A stretch of 64,000 bases of DNA from Colletotrichum lupini (GCF_023278565.1 NC_064679.1:2728001-2792000), one strand, 5' to 3'. Shown: positions 12,234 to 24,467, counted from the first letter of the stretch. Numbers and translations are program-made. The notes: generated from the letters alone by a model not told the origin.

Positions 12234-13945
12234 ATGCCGCCCAGATCTTCTCTCACGTCTTCTTTTTCAATCACCGACTCCAACAATGAGGTCGTCTGTC
12301 CTCTGCGGAATCAGGATGGATCTAGCTGTAGGAAAAGATGCATCGGTGTAAGTCTCATTGTGCTGCCTGCATTGCCGCATTGCTCCCTCACGACGCCCTC
12401 TTCGCCACAAGCAGACCAACACTGCCCCCGTCTGCGCTGCTGCACCTCTCTACTTGGACCCAGTGCACAGAGAGAGCTTTGATTACTACAGCGAAAAATC
12501 CACTCGACCAAGGGAAAATCGAGAACGCTACTCTGACACTTGATAAATTCCTTAGGAAAAACGATATCGCTCCATGCAAGAACACATTCGCCGCGCTCAT
12601 CCAGAACACTACATTTCGAAGCTCCCAGCGACCGAAGAAAGCTTCATGCTCATGATCAACACTCCTCCATCCGAACGTCCAATGCAGCAAAGCGCAACTT
12701 CTGTTCCCCAGGGTTCGTCCCTCTCAATCCAGGGCTATCCCCCAAAGATTGACCATCTTCAAGGCTTCAATCACGACCATCACATGTATGATAACAGTAA
12801 CCCGGGCACGCCTCGAACCATGGACGACCACGCCGTTGGTTCCATGCTCCCCGCTGCCAGTGCTGCTGCGGCGCTGGCTCAGCTCCACGGTCACAAAGTC
12901 GAACCCGAATGGGAGGAAATGGTGAGTTAGAACATCCTCCCCTGACTGACTTACAAACTCGAACCACGATTGCTAATCAAATGTGCGCTACTAGGGTTGG
13001 CACTCAGACACGGAGGGACGCCGCATTCCAAGGACATCAATTGAGCTGCCTCCGCTGCACTTGACGAATAACGACATTACTAGCGAGCCATTCCCAGCTA
13101 TGAACTCCAGTCGGCCACGGGATATTCTGCCGTCAATTCTGGCGAATTCGCCCCCCGGTCGCTCTTCAACATTACCCCCAATCCAACGGCCTGCTGTAGG
13201 ACCTGCCCGACCAAGGAAGCAGTCCGTCACCAAGAGAGGCCGAGAGGCGCACCACAAGAAGCAGAAGTCTCGCGGCTCGGCAGCAGACTGGCTTCGGCGG
13301 ATCCAAAACGACGAACGGCTTAGACCAGGTAACAATGACCGTAAGGCGTTATCGGCTGAACCTTCTGCAGACTATGGGAAGAGATGGGAAGATCTCATCG
13401 ATGCCGCCGATCAAGCTGCATCAGCTGCCGGCGACATCGATGAGGATAGGACTCCAGTAAGAAGCTTTCATGCGCTCGCATCTTCACATTCTCTGACCTT
13501 TATCCAGATGCCTCAATCACCAGTTTCTATTCACCGGGCTTCTTTGCCGCCATTCCAGCACCATGGATTACCATCAGCGACAGCTGTAGGGAACTATCAA
13601 GCCTCGCCATTGCAGCAGGCCTTGACCCCGCCATCCTACAGCCAGGACACAATTGACCCATTCCCGTCGGTTGAAAGCGGTGAAAGCGGGGAGAACTTCC
13701 ACATCGAGTCGCGAGGCCTATCGGATTCATCACCAAGTTATTCTTCTCAGAATACCCAGATCTACTGCGCAGCCTGTCAGAGCGTTTCACTTCTCAAGGA
13801 CTCATACGCCTGCACAGAATGCATCTGCGGTCTGTGCCAGGCGTGTGTCGACGTTCTCATGGCAGAGCAGGGGGCTCGCCGCAAATGCCCCCGTTGCGCA
13901 ACAATCGGCGGTCGGTTCAAGCCGTTCCAGCTTGACATCCGGTGA
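12234..13945 (+). CDS. C2H2-like and RING-like zinc-finger protein
   Basis: Four exons, 12234-12347, 12556-12921, 12995-13456 and 13508-13945, give 459 aa. Introns of 208, 73 and 51 bp have GTAAGT, GTGAGT and GTAAGA donors, CTGAC or CTAAT branch points and YAG acceptors. Splicing the first intron assembles an N-terminal finger: C-x7-C from exon 1 (CPLRNQDGSSC) followed by MQEHIRRAHPEHY in exon 2, so the motif is only visible after joining. The middle is disordered, rich in P, S and basic residues. The last ~60 residues form a compact cysteine module (YCAACQSVSLLKDSY, then CTECICGLCQAC and CPRC), a RING-like zinc fold conserved in filamentous ascomycetes, ending in FKPFQLDIR. The last intron is a multiple of three and lacks a stop, so an isoform with 17 extra residues is possible. 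Probable nuclear regulator or ubiquitin-pathway protein; target unknown. Confidence 0.85.
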
Positions 13946-14546
13946 TTATTATGTCTTGTCAACGACCATCATGCATACGTTACGCACAAATATTGGAGCT
14001 CTGAGGCCCACAAATTGCATTTGAAATCACACACGGCGTCTTGGATTGGGCCAATGCGCATATACAGCATCAAAGCTTGGCATAAGGATTCACCGCATCG
14101 ATAATACCCCCGGCGTTGCAACTTCGCGAGAGCTTAGACAGAGAGCTTTTCACGAGCCGGTTTCTCCACATTCTTTACATTATTATACGGACTAGTGACT
14201 CGTGACAGTCCTGGATAGGTGTGGTTCTCTCTTTTTTCTTGATGCTACAGGCAGAGTATGGGATATCAAAACGATTACAGGATTAAGGGTCGGCTTGCAC
14301 GTCGTTATGATCTTGCTTTTCCTCTCTTTTTGTTCTTTTTTTTTTTTTTTTTTTTTTGGCTTATTGATAATTTGTTCTGGGTGGGTACAGGCAAACTGTT
14401 TTTTTAGGAGTACTCCATTGGTTTATAGATGCCAATTATGAATTTAAATCAATCTAAGCTATAACATCAAAATTTTGGATCATGGGTATCATTCAAAACT
14501 CGTCTTTGTCACTAATGTATACGAGAAGCAAAATTGGATGGGCTCA
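13946..14546. other. Convergent 3' intergenic region
   Basis: About 600 bp between the 3' ends of the zinc-finger gene and the Tls1/Hep59 gene. It is AT-richer than its neighbours and contains a 22-bp poly-T run at 14336-14357. I see no gene. Confidence 0.7.
14336..14357. repeat. Poly-T homopolymer (22 bp)
   Basis: An uninterrupted run of 22 T between two convergent genes. Confidence 0.95.
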
Positions 14547-15842
14547 TCATCTTCTCGAGTCCTTCTCCTTTTCTTTCTTCAAAAGCAAATCGCGCATGGC
14601 GGCTCTAGCGTTGCGGCTACCGCCCAGCTTCGGACCCTTGAGGACTTCTTCATCGGCCTTGCGAGCCCCGGCGCGAGCCGCCGGCGCTGCCGTCTTCTTC
14701 TTTTGTTGGCGCTGGACCATGGCGTCCATGAACTCGCGCCGGAATTCCTCGGCGATGCGGTCGTCTGCGTCGCCGTCGCCTTCGTTTTGGGGTTCCTGTG
14801 GTTTTGGTACATCGTAGACGTCGACTAAGTAAGGTTTCCAGATTAGCATGTGCTTGCTGGCCCCATTGAAGGAGACGGTGCAAAAACTCACGTCTGTTCT
14901 CGCGCAGAATCTCCTCGACGAGCTGGTCGCGTTTGATGTCGTCGCTGGTGCGCCTGTTCCTGGGCCGCCAGGGTTTACCGTCCCTGCCGAGGCGGGGTTT
15001 CTTGGCTCGTCGGCCGCCGGTATCGTCGTCGACGGATTCGCCTAGGAGGCGGCGGGCTGCCTTTTCCGTCATGGCTTGGTTCCGGGCGCGGACTTCGTCG
15101 CCGAGGTCGACTTCCATTAGTTTCCCTTGCATGATGGGGTGGTTTTTGGGGTCTGGAAGTTCGGCTGGTCCGGCGGAGGGTGCTGTTGTTGACGGATTCG
15201 TTACGACGGTGGCGGCTTGGTGTTGGGAGGAGGTTGGTGGTTCGGATTGTGGTGGGGGGTTGCGGTTAGAGAGGTGCGATTCTATGTATTCCATCCTTGC
15301 TTGATCAGCCTCTGGCGTCGGGATGGAAAGGAAGGATGAGAAGTGGAGCTTCCCTTGGGGGGTAATACATACATGTGTTTGTTGACGATTGTAGTCGCTG
15401 CTGCGCCGGTCTGCGGCGCGAAGCGCTTTGCGATGAGGGGGTCGTCGTCTGGGGCTTGTGCTGGGACGGAAACAAGTGCGCGCGATGATGATGATAGGCT
15501 CATTGGGTCTGTGTCGTCTCCTCCGGCGCCGGCGAGGGCGGTTGTGCCTCGCGCAGAGAAGCCTACGCCGTTGAGTCGCTTCCGAGCGCGGTGGCGGAGG
15601 GCGGAGGGGATGTGTGCTTCGGGGCCCTCGTCGGCGGTGGTTTCCGTGGCTGGTGCAGATGTCGTGGTGTTTCCTGCTGTCGATGTTGATTTCGAGGCTG
15701 CGGCGGTGTCGTCGTCATCGGCGGCGGGCGATGCGGCGCGTTGGCGGAGGCCTGCTTTGCGCTTCTTGTTTGCGCGGAAGAGGATCGGGGCCGGGGCCGG
15801 AGCCGCGTCTGTGGTTGGGGTTTCGTCGGCGGGTGGCGCCAT
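14547..15842 (-). CDS. tls1: Tls1/Hep59 (C9orf78-type) splicing-associated protein
   Basis: Three exons on the minus strand, 15842-15373, 15295-14892 and 14824-14547, encode 383 aa. The 77-bp and 67-bp introns have GTATGT and GTGAGT donors; the second has a clear TGCTAATC branch point. The start contains FRANKKRKAGLRQR, typical of Hep_59 proteins. The first junction recreates NKHMMEYIESHL, the signature region of the family, and the second gives ILRENRLDVYDVP. The C-terminus is a basic, coiled-coil-like segment (EEFRREFMDAMVQRQQKKK). The human relative C9orf78 and fission-yeast Tls1 bind the Brr2 helicase in the spliceosome, and Tls1 affects splicing of shelterin-component transcripts. Alanine- and aspartate-rich linkers are expanded here. 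The first acceptor (AAG) is weak, but it is the one that restores the frame and the motif. Confidence 0.87.
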
Positions 15843-16317
15843 GATGGAGTTGAAGTGAGCGCCGGGGCGCGCTGGTACTGGTTGTCTGTGCGCTGGATTT
15901 AAAACTCGGCGGGTTGTCCTGGGTGCGACGTTTTTGGACGTTGATTTCGAGGATGTGAAGATAGGTGGATGTGTGTGTTGTAAATCGGAACGTGGACAGA
16001 AGGCGCAAATTCGCCCGGGCGATTGAGGCCGCGCCAGGAAACTCCACCTTGCAGAATGCCGAGGATTAGCCTATCGATAATGGACTGGACAAGGGGGGTC
16101 AGGCATGTAAGTGCAACCCACTGGCATGGATGTCATCGGTGTGACGGTGTCAGCGACCCCCACCAGGTTGGTTCCCACTTTTTGTCTTTGCCAACGGCAA
16201 GCATGTCGCAAGAAGCTCGAGGGGGAGCTCCGAGCTACTTTTAACCTCTGTGCATCCTCACTCTCTGAGGCCTTGCAACTTCATCTACAGTCGTTGAAAA
16301 TCGGATCGCAAGTCAAC
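15843..16317. promoter_or_regulatory. Divergent promoter region between tls1 and the acylphosphatase
   Basis: 475 bp separate the divergent start codons of the Tls1/Hep59 gene (minus) and the acylphosphatase gene (plus). It should contain both promoters. I recognise no specific binding site. Confidence 0.5.
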
Positions 16318-17016
16318 ATGGTGAAGAGGGTATGCAATTTCTCCACTGACAGGATTTTAGACATACTGAAGAGAAGTTAGATATACTTTCTGGCCCATGG
16401 CGGTCAAGTGCAAGGTACGTTTCTTGCAGCCCCTCCCTCACCCTCCACATGAGCTCCGAGCTTTTATCTGGATAAGAAGGGAGGGGTGTGAACTTGTGAT
16501 AAGTGACTTTTTTATTTCGGGACACACTGACGTCACAAATTCAGGTGTCGGATTCCGGTATGTGATGGGATTTTCCGACAACACGGTTTTTCAATTTCGT
16601 TTGGACCAGTTGGGTGTCAATTGAATTGGCGATATTCACCTCTGTAAGAGTATGATACTGACGAAGCGATGCGGTTGACAGGTACTTTACGCAAAAGAGA
16701 GCCACAGAATATGGTCTTACGGGATGGTGTCGCAACACTGATAACAACAAGGTGAGCTTTGGGTACTTTTTTTTTTTCATCATTTCCGGGAGTCATTGAT
16801 CGACATGGGATTTGACGAGGAATTGCGCTTCTGAGAAACCTGGCTGCTGACTCGGCTGGGGCACAGGTTGAGGGAGAGGCGCAAGGTGATGAGGATGCGC
16901 TGAAGAAGCTGCTTAAGGACATTGACGAGGGACCGAGATCCGCCAGGGTTGTCAAGCTTGACCAGGAGGAGAGAGATCTTGTTCAGGACGAAAAGGACTT
17001 TGCAGTTCGGCGATGA
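16318..17016 (+). CDS. Acylphosphatase, five short exons
   Basis: Exons 16318-16329, 16381-16414, 16545-16557, 16682-16751 and 16867-17016 join to a 92-aa protein. Exon 1 is 12 nt and exon 3 is 13 nt. Every intron starts with a GTATGY, GTACGT or GTGAGC donor, ends in AG and leaves the frame intact. The product begins MVKRIYFLAHGGQVQG and continues VGFRYFTQKRATEYGL and TGWCRNT, a complete acylphosphatase signature. R20 and N38 match the catalytic Arg23 and Asn41 of the human enzymes with the same 18-residue spacing. The C-terminal half (VEGEAQGDEDALKKLL...) supplies the rest of the alpha/beta sandwich. The family hydrolyses acyl phosphates such as 1,3-bisphosphoglycerate in the cytosol. Length is close to the usual 90-100 aa and nothing is missing. 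Confidence 0.94.
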
Positions 17017-19013
17017 GTTGTCGCTTGAGTGACTTCTGTTTGAAGAACAACATTAGTAAGGAGACCGAGATCGAGAGGGGTAGGTGGTGAAATATTATCG
17101 CCATGACTGCGTCTTAACAACTTTCTTTTCCTGGGAAGGACCTTGCTTGCCCAGTAACACGACAAGCATATCTCGATGACAGTAGACTTGATAGAGTACC
17201 CACAATACTCACAGGGAATGTTTGACTTGAGCAACATGTTCTGCTTCTTGATCAGATAGAACAAGGAAAGACCGGTATGCTACAAGCCAAGCCCACGTCC
17301 CCCCTCTCGATTTGCTTTAGTATCAAGACCGTTAGAACGCGCGAAGGCAGAGAAACCCGTTTACCATGTACCAACATCATTATAGCTATATTGCGTGAAG
17401 GAATAAGACCTCCGCAAGTTTACAGATCAGCGTTCTCTACCTCCAAGAGAGTGTTTTCCTTCTGGGTCATGACCTTGCGGAACACCAGTGGCTGCGTTGC
17501 CGCCCCCTGGGAGACTGCAAATATGATAGGATGACAGAGCTGATACAAAAAGGGTGCAAGATGCGAGATGGTCCAAGGTACTACAACTCCAGGTCAAGGT
17601 TCAGGCTGTTGTGCATTGTTTTCTTCAGCAGCTTGGCGTTCGTGTCACCCTGACCTCTGGTTATGTTGCACTCCTTCAGGAACTCCTTCACCAGGGCCTC
17701 GTCCCTTGCGGTCGGTATCAGTTAGCCCCCCAAGTGCGTTGACTACACCAGTCCGTCGGCGCCTTAGTCTCATGGGTATTACCGCTAAGCCTTACGGAAT
17801 GCATGCTAGACGCTGGAAAAAGACGGGCGTCTCATGGACTTGTAACCTCGTCTTCCACCTAAGCCAGCTTGACGCGAGCCCGCGGTATGCGCCGCGCGAT
17901 TGCTTCCAGCACTGGTTTCTTGGCTGTGGGAGGACTAACCGCCGGCGTCTTCGCACACACCGCAACCTTGCCACTACCGCACATCAATTCAATTAAAATG
18001 TCGAGCGACGAACACACCTCATCGGTTCAGCATTGCTGCCCAGTGTGTCTCCTGTCAAAGCGATGTCTTACAGAACAACAATGGCGCGATGCTTTTTTAC
18101 CGGAAGCTACAAAGACATTAGGAGTTACCTTGATACACAAAGGCCCCAAGATTCGACATACCCTGTCCTGACAAACACAACGACAATTGGCGATACTGGT
18201 TTCCGCCCAGAAGAAGTACGCGCCAACAGAGACTTCAGCGGTGTGCCCCTCTATGATACCCCGGGGGCCATTCGAACGTTGCGAACATCACCAAGTCACT
18301 TCAAACTACATCGGCCCGTCAGCGTTGCTATTCCTTCGACTCTGCCGCGTAAGCATTATCCCTAGGCTTCGAGGAAGACACTACAGACACTAGAGAAAGG
18401 CCAAGATTTCTCGGAACAAGATTGGCCGTATGAGGTTTCCCGAGAGCGATTATCACGAGCCCACCGCCTGGTCGAAGCCGACCGCAAAAGGAGGTGGCGG
18501 CGTGAACACTTCCTACGTTACTAACTTCAAAAACGTCTACAAAGACCTGCTGTGGTTGCTCCCGATCTTGGCTATTAGGGTTATGCCCAACTTCTTGATT
18601 TTGGCTTTGATGGGAGCACGGGAGGTATTTAATATGTGGCGGGACATGCTCAATTGATAACTTGAAAGTGCTGAGCTGATTCCTCAAAAGTCTTACGATG
18701 AGCCAGTTCCTGCACAAGCTTCCTGGTATTCCCTTCGTTTCATTCCGGAGGGGTGTGTATTCAGCCCGCAATAAGAACCATCAATACTTTGGTGCTCACG
18801 TCAAGTATTTTGTATCTTGACACTGTTATCTTACATGGCCTTGCTCACGCCAAAATGATGCTCGCCTTTTGCGACACTGTATATATGCCTCGTGGCATCT
18901 TCTTCAGTCACCGGGTCTAGAAGCTGCGACGATAAACAGGAGTCAAGTCTCAAGGGACCCAAACCCCTCGGGGATTCATAGATTCTATCCAAAACACCAA
19001 AAACAAAAGATCG
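17017..19013. other. 2-kb region with unresolved coding-like segments
   Basis: No complete gene could be built. Coding-like stretches occur on both strands: a minus-strand pair of segments near 17581-17858 (listed separately), a plus-strand segment at about 18033-18348, and a plus-strand segment ending at 18657 with a hydrophobic helix (LLWLLPILAIRVMPNFLIL). No splice combination I tried joins the two plus-strand segments in frame. It may be an intron-rich gene I cannot resolve, or a decayed one. Confidence 0.35.
17581..17858 (-). CDS. Unidentified protein, two 3'-terminal exons (5' end unresolved)
   Basis: On the minus strand, an exon ending at 17796 with reading ...HETPVFFQRLACIP is followed by a GTAAGG donor, a GGCTAACTG branch point and an AAG acceptor at 17705. 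The next exon, 17704-17581, continues in frame as DEALVKEFLKECNITRGQGD... and stops at TAG after ...NLDLEL. Intron length (91 bp), phase and amino-acid composition agree with a real gene. The exon start near 17858 is a guess from a CTTAG acceptor, and no initiator could be assigned. I do not recognise the family. Confidence 0.35.
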
Positions 19014-21947
19014 CTAAACGCCTCTACCCCTTCGCTTAATAACAGGCTTCCTCACAGCCCCATGTGTGACAATCTTCTTCCCCCCCGCCGCCGCCGCCGC
19101 ACCCCCACCAGTCCTCCTCCTCTCCAACCTCTCCTTCTCCGCCTCCAGCCGGTCCGCCTCCCTCTTCTTATCCTCGGCCATCTTAGCCTCGATCTCCATC
19201 TTGCGGTTGAACTCCGTCTCGGTAATGCGCTTGTCCCGGACGGAATACCCCTTCTCCTTGACAGAGTAAAACACGCCGCCCAAATCGGCGAGCCAGTGCG
19301 GGTCCACCGCCGTGACGGTCGACACGTACACTTTCGACGTCAGGATGAGCTCGTGGTAGACGACGTAGTCGGGCGGGTGGCCCGCGTACAGCGCCGACGT
19401 CGGGTGCAGCTGGACGCCGAGGTTGGTCCGCAGATTGATATACTCCCCGGAACCCTTGTACTTGGCCGCCTGGTGGTAGTAGCCGCTGCAGATGCACTTG
19501 CGGATGACGTCCCAGTCCATGCCGCAGCTCAGCATCTCCATCTTTTGCATCTTCATGATGTCGAGCAGCTGGTCGCGGATCTCCTTTGCGCGGCGCAGCG
19601 ACTTGGGGTGCAAGAAGTGCTTGATGCACCACCCATCCGAGCAGCCGTTGGACCGCCATGCCGAGTACACCTGGAGGTACGTCAGGTGGTCCGACTCGTG
19701 GACCCAAAACTTTTCGCGCTGGGCATCCGCCTCGTCCTGGCGCTCTTTGGGTCGGTAAAAGACGTTGGGGACGGAGAGCATGGACACGATGGTGATCATC
19801 TCCTCGCTGCAGCCGTACTCCTCGGCCGTGATGAGGAGCTTGGAGAGGGACGGATCCATTGGGAACGCGCTCATCTTTCGACCGAGCGTGGTCAGCTCTC
19901 CCAAGTTGTCCAAGGCGCCCAAGGCCCACAGATCGAACATTGACGTTGTGATGGTGTCCTGTGGTGGGGGATCCATGAAGTCGAAATCTAACAGATCCTT
20001 GACGCCCAGGGACTTGAGCATGAGTACCGTGTTGCTCAGATTCGTACGCTGTATTTCGGGAATCGTCTGCATGTAGAGCTCCTCTTTGAACGCCTTCTCC
20101 GTGAACAGTCGGAAAGCCTTTCCAGGTCCTGTTCGACCGGCACGTCCTGATCGTTGCGACGCGTTTGCTTGGGAGATTGGCGTGATCTGAAGAGTGTCCA
20201 TACCCATCTTTGGATTGTACACCTTCATCTTGCTGTACCCAGCATCCACCACGTATTTGATACCGTCGACCGTCAAACTCGTCTCGGCGATATTCGTCGC
20301 AACAATGCACTTGCGCACACCTGGCGCCGCGCGGTCAAAAATCTTTGCTTGCAAGTCTGCCGGCATCTGACTGTAAATGGGCAAGATGCTGAGCTTCGGG
20401 GGATCGTTGAGAGCATCTAGACGTTTCTGGATCAGCTCGCAGGTGACCTCGATATCTTCTTGTCCCGTCATGAATACCAAGATGTCGCCCTGGTCCATGG
20501 ACACGTGGATGGCCAGGACCTGCTGAACCGCCTGATCCACGTAGTCCTCGACCGGTGACCTGTGGAACATGACATCGACGGGGAAAGTTCGGCCTGGGAT
20601 GATGAACTCCGGCGCTCCACTGTAGAAGTCGGAGAAGCGCTTCGCATTCATCGTCGCAGACGTGACGATGAGCTTCAGATCTCGCCGTCGCTGGAGAATC
20701 TTTTTGAACAGACCCATGAGGATATCCGTGTTGAGAGCTCTTTCGTGGGCTTCGTCCATGATGACGCACGAGTACCTGTCGAGATCAGGCTCGTTGAGCG
20801 ACTCGCGCAACAAGACACCGTCCGTCATGTACTTGATGACGGTGTCCTTGCTGGTACAATCTTCAAAACGAATCGCGTAGCCCACCGTGCTGCCCAGCTT
20901 GACTTCCATCTCCTCAGAGACACGCTTGGCGACACTCATCGCGGCCACACGCCTCGGCTGCGTGCACCCGATCATGCCCGACTTTCCAAACCCGTCCTCG
21001 TAAAGGAACTGCGTCAGCTGCGTCGTCTTGCCGGATCCCGTCTCGCCCACCACGATGATGACTTGGTTCTCCCGGATGACACGCATCAAGTCCTCCCGAA
21101 CGGCAAACGCAGGTAGGTATTGCCTCTGCTCGCGCAACGTCTTGCTCCGACTGAAATCACTGCTGCCCCCATCATCATTCTTCATGTGGTCGCTGAATTT
21201 GTTGCTGTTCTCGTTCGTCTCCTCCTTCTCTCCTCCCTTCTTCACATCGTTCTCCGACGCCACAGGCAACGCGCTGTCGCCGTCGTCCTCCTTCACGCCC
21301 ATCAAGTTTCCCAAAGCCGTTCCAGCCATGCTCGTAGCCTCCTGCGCCTGCCGCTGCCGTTCCCGCTGCTGGCGTGACTCCTTCACCACCTTGCTTCCCT
21401 TCCGACTAAACACAGCCATGTCGCTCTGGTAGTCGCGGACAGCCGGCACGGGTTCCAGCTGCTTTGTGAAGATGGTTCGTCCATCGAGGAACGGAGGCCG
21501 CAGATCGTGCACCAAAAGGTGGACTCTCGTCGCCTCCTCGTCGTCGAAATCGGCACCCATATCCCTCCTCTGCGCGACACCCGAGACGAGCATGCGATTC
21601 GTCTCCCACGCGTCGTTTTCCCTCTGCCTCTGCTCCCTGCGCGCGTCGAAGCGCCCCGTCATCTTCTCGGCCTTGACCGCCTCCTGCTTCTCGGCCTCCC
21701 ATGATGAGTACGAGGCGAAAGGATTGTGTGTGTCGTCGCCGAAGGTGTGGCCGCCAAACTCGTCTCCCATGTACCAGTCGCGATCCAGCGCTTTCGAGTC
21801 TTCGTCGGTGGGTTCGGGGACGTCTCTTGCCGGTGTCTCGGCGGCGCGGGCGTCGCGCGGTGTCGAGCGGCCCGAATCTTGGAATCGCCCTCCGTCTATC
21901 CTCCGGCGCTTGAAGCTGGGCCCTGATCCATCTCTGTTGTCGTACAT
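19014..21947 (-). CDS. prp16: Pre-mRNA-splicing DEAH-box ATPase Prp16 (DHX38)
   Basis: Uninterrupted frame of 977 aa from the ATG at 21947 ([16 protein letters not shown]). The frame is open 70 codons further upstream, but that extension is not Prp16-like. The disordered arginine-rich N-terminus carries the DHX38 signature [23 protein letters not shown]. The helicase core shows GETGSGKT (about 301-308), DEAH (398-401), SAT (430-432) and [12 protein letters not shown], followed by the winged-helix, ratchet and OB-fold regions of DEAH splicing helicases, with the block [21 protein letters not shown] just before the core. Prp16 drives the remodelling between the first and second steps of splicing. 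The tail contains a short Ala/Gly run after RRTGG. It shares an 814-bp divergent promoter region with pwp1. All catalytic motifs are intact. Confidence 0.96.
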   Translation of the reverse strand: MYDNRDGSGPSFKRRRIDGGRFQDSGRSTPRDARAAETPARDVPEPTDEDSKALDRDWYMGDEFGGHTFGDDTHNPFASYSSWEAEKQEAVKAEKMTGRFDARREQRQRENDAWETNRMLVSGVAQRRDMGADFDDEEATRVHLLVHDLRPPFLDGRTIFTKQLEPVPAVRDYQSDMAVFSRKGSKVVKESRQQRERQRQAQEATSMAGTALGNLMGVKEDDGDSALPVASENDVKKGGEKEETNENSNKFSDHMKNDDGGSSDFSRSKTLREQRQYLPAFAVREDLMRVIRENQVIIVVGETGSGKTTQLTQFLYEDGFGKSGMIGCTQPRRVAAMSVAKRVSEEMEVKLGSTVGYAIRFEDCTSKDTVIKYMTDGVLLRESLNEPDLDRYSCVIMDEAHERALNTDILMGLFKKILQRRRDLKLIVTSATMNAKRFSDFYSGAPEFIIPGRTFPVDVMFHRSPVEDYVDQAVQQVLAIHVSMDQGDILVFMTGQEDIEVTCELIQKRLDALNDPPKLSILPIYSQMPADLQAKIFDRAAPGVRKCIVATNIAETSLTVDGIKYVVDAGYSKMKVYNPKMGMDTLQITPISQANASQRSGRAGRTGPGKAFRLFTEKAFKEELYMQTIPEIQRTNLSNTVLMLKSLGVKDLLDFDFMDPPPQDTITTSMFDLWALGALDNLGELTTLGRKMSAFPMDPSLSKLLITAEEYGCSEEMITIVSMLSVPNVFYRPKERQDEADAQREKFWVHESDHLTYLQVYSAWRSNGCSDGWCIKHFLHPKSLRRAKEIRDQLLDIMKMQKMEMLSCGMDWDVIRKCICSGYYHQAAKYKGSGEYINLRTNLGVQLHPTSALYAGHPPDYVVYHELILTSKVYVSTVTAVDPHWLADLGGVFYSVKEKGYSVRDKRITETEFNRKMEIEAKMAEDKKREADRLEAEKERLERRRTGGGAAAAAGGKKIVTHGAVRKPVIKRRGRGV

Positions 21948-22761
21948 TTTGTGATTCCTGTGATGGCGCAATTCGTCGCCTTGGCGTTTGTTGCTCTTGG
22001 CGTGATTATTATCTTCGTTGACCCGTCGCCGGAGTAGAGTTTCCTTGGATGTGTGAGGCCCAGCGTGCGTATGTGATGAATTCAATTTCGAGTATCGGAA
22101 ATGTAGTGAGGCATGCAGTTTAGAATTGCATGTAGGCAGGCAACCCCAAGTAAACAAAGCTTGAGAAATGGGGCCGCACCTTGCCAGACGGTTTAAACGG
22201 GTCTGGCTCTCTTATGTGTATATCCATAACAGACGTCACTGACGGGTCCGATAATGCAATGAACGCGACTTGAACACGGCCTCGACTTAAGAGGTACCAT
22301 TCTGCCCGCTAATGCATTTCTGTTTTTTTCTTCTCCTTTTTTTCAAGAAACGTTCAAATAGGGTCTCAAAGAGCCCTCGTGCCTTGATTGATTATATGAT
22401 AAGACGCTTTCAGTTGAAGCGTGCAAGAATTACCTTAGCCAGCTACCTTTCGGAGTACATGTGAACTAATTACATTAGAGCCTAGGTACCCCAAAATCTT
22501 CGAGGTGTCTTATCGATAATGGAAGAGATAAGATAAACCCCACCACGACGGGAATTTTTTTCTCACAGTCGCCCAAACTTGGTGAATTTTGGAGAATTCG
22601 CTTTGCGCATACCGACTTGACTTCTCCCAGTCAAGTAAATCTCAAATATCTTTCAAGTTGTGCAACTACTCTGCCAACTTCGACAGCCAGCGTGCATTTG
22701 AAAGCGCGCGCGCAATAAACTCAGTCACTAGTGACCTTCCGAGGAACACATTGTCTTCAAG
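21948..22761. promoter_or_regulatory. Divergent promoter between prp16 and pwp1
   Basis: 814 bp between two divergent housekeeping start codons. It includes a CCTAGGTACC palindrome near 22480-22492 and a TTATCGATAA palindrome plus GATAAGATAA near 22509-22535, which look like GATA-factor sites. Assignment to either gene is inference. Confidence 0.5.
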
Positions 22762-24467
22762 ATGTCCATGATCACAACATCAACCTGGGTGCCCCGAGGC
22801 TTCGCGGCACCCTTTCCCTCAAAATACACCTTTGACGAGTCCGAGTACGAGCGCATCGCCGAACTCGCCAAGCTGCAGCTGGATGACGCCGAAGAGGACC
22901 TAAGGGAGGCGCAGGACGAGGAGGAGGGCGCCGACAAGCCCGCCGACGACGATGCGACAACAGGCGCATCTGGCAAGAAGGCCGAACAGTTAGTCTTGAC
23001 TTAAACTATCCGCTCGCTGAGCGGGGGTCTGCAGGATACACATGGTTCGCTAACCGTAGACCACCTTGTAGGGTCAATATCAACGACGACGATCTGAAGG
23101 AGTACGACCTCGAGCATTACGACGACACCGATGAAGAGGACGAGGAAAAGGTCGGACAGGGCGAAGGTATGGCCATGTTTGGCAATATCAAGTCGCTAGC
23201 CTACTACGAATCCAATAAGGACGACCCGTACATCACCCTGCCCGCCAATGGTGGACCGGACGACGACGATGAGGACCGCGAGGACCTGCAGATCCTAGCG
23301 ACCGACAACCTCCTGCTCGCTGCCAAGGTCGAAGATGAGATGGCTCACCTCGAGGTCTACGTCTACGAGGACGCCGCCGACAACCTCTATGTCCACCACG
23401 ACATCATGCTGCCTGCGATCCCCCTTTGCGTCGAGTGGCTCGACATTCCCGTTCAAAAGGCCGGCGTTGACAAGGACTCGACGGCCAACTTCGTCGCCAT
23501 CGGCACCATGGACCCCGATATCGAGGTCTGGGATCTCGACACGGTAGACTCCCTGTACCCTAACGCCATCCTCGGTCAGGCCGGCGAGGGCTCAGAAGAG
23601 AAGAAGAAGCAAAAGAAAAAGAAGAAGGCCAAGAAGGCTAACGACGAGTACCACGTCGACGCCGTCCTCGCCCTTGCCGCGAATAGGAAACACAGGAACC
23701 TGCTGGCCTCTGCCTCTGCAGATAAGACGGTGAAGCTTTGGGATTTGCACACGGCCAAGTGCGCCAAGTCATACACTTACCACACGGACAAGGTGTGCTC
23801 TCTCGCGTGGCACTCGGTCGAGTCCACCGTGTTGCTCAGTGGCAGCTACGACAGAACGGTCGTCGCCGCAGATATGAGAGCTCCCGAGGCCAAGGCCCCT
23901 AGATGGGGTGTCGAAAGCGACGTCGAGAACATTCGCTGGGACCCCCACGACCCCAACTACTTCTACGTCTCCACGGAGAACGGAATCATCCACTTCAACG
24001 ATATCCGCAATGCGCCGTCAACCCCCGAGGCGACCAAGGCTGTGTGGACCTTGCAGGCACACGACGAGTCTGTCTCGTCCTTCGACATCAACCCCATCGT
24101 GCCCGGCTTCATGGCCACTGGCTCAACTGACAAGACGGTGAAGCTGTGGAACATCCAGGCTAGCGGTCCTTCCATGGTTGTCTCTCGCAACCTGGACGTT
24201 GGCAAGATCTTCTCAACGCAGTTTGCGCCCGATTCTGAGGTGGCTTTCAGACTCGCCGTTGCTGGCAGCCGCGGAACCATGCATGTGTGGGACACTAGCA
24301 CCAACGCCGCCGTTCGACACGCGTTCGCTGAGCGTGTCCCGCAAAAGCCGGAGGGCGTCGAGGAAGACCGTCTTGTTGGCGTTCTTGACGATGACAGCAG
24401 CTCCAGCGAAGACGAAGGAGAGGAGGGCGAGCAGGATGGCGATTCGATGGACGAGGATGAGGACTAG
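22762..24467 (+). CDS. pwp1: Periodic tryptophan protein 1 (WD40 ribosome-assembly factor)
   Basis: Two exons, 22762-22988 and 23072-24467, joined across an 83-bp intron (GTTAGT donor, CTAAC branch point, TAG acceptor) give 540 aa. The start MSMITTSTWVPRGFAA is the conserved Pwp1 N-terminus; the acidic segment and MAMFGNIKSLAYYESNKDDPYIT follow. WD40 blades are visible as SADKTVKLWDLHTAKC, SGSYDRTVVAADMRAPEAK, VSSFDINPIVPGFMATGSTDKTVKLWNIQ and VAGSRGTMHVWDTSTNAAV, preceded by a Lys-rich insert and ending in an acidic tail. Pwp1 acts in the nucleolus in pre-60S ribosome maturation. Start choice is firm because the first codons match the family. The gene is divergent from prp16. Confidence 0.94.

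Noticed and set aside
19062..19943. 293-codon plus-strand open frame
   Set aside because: Antisense shadow of prp16.
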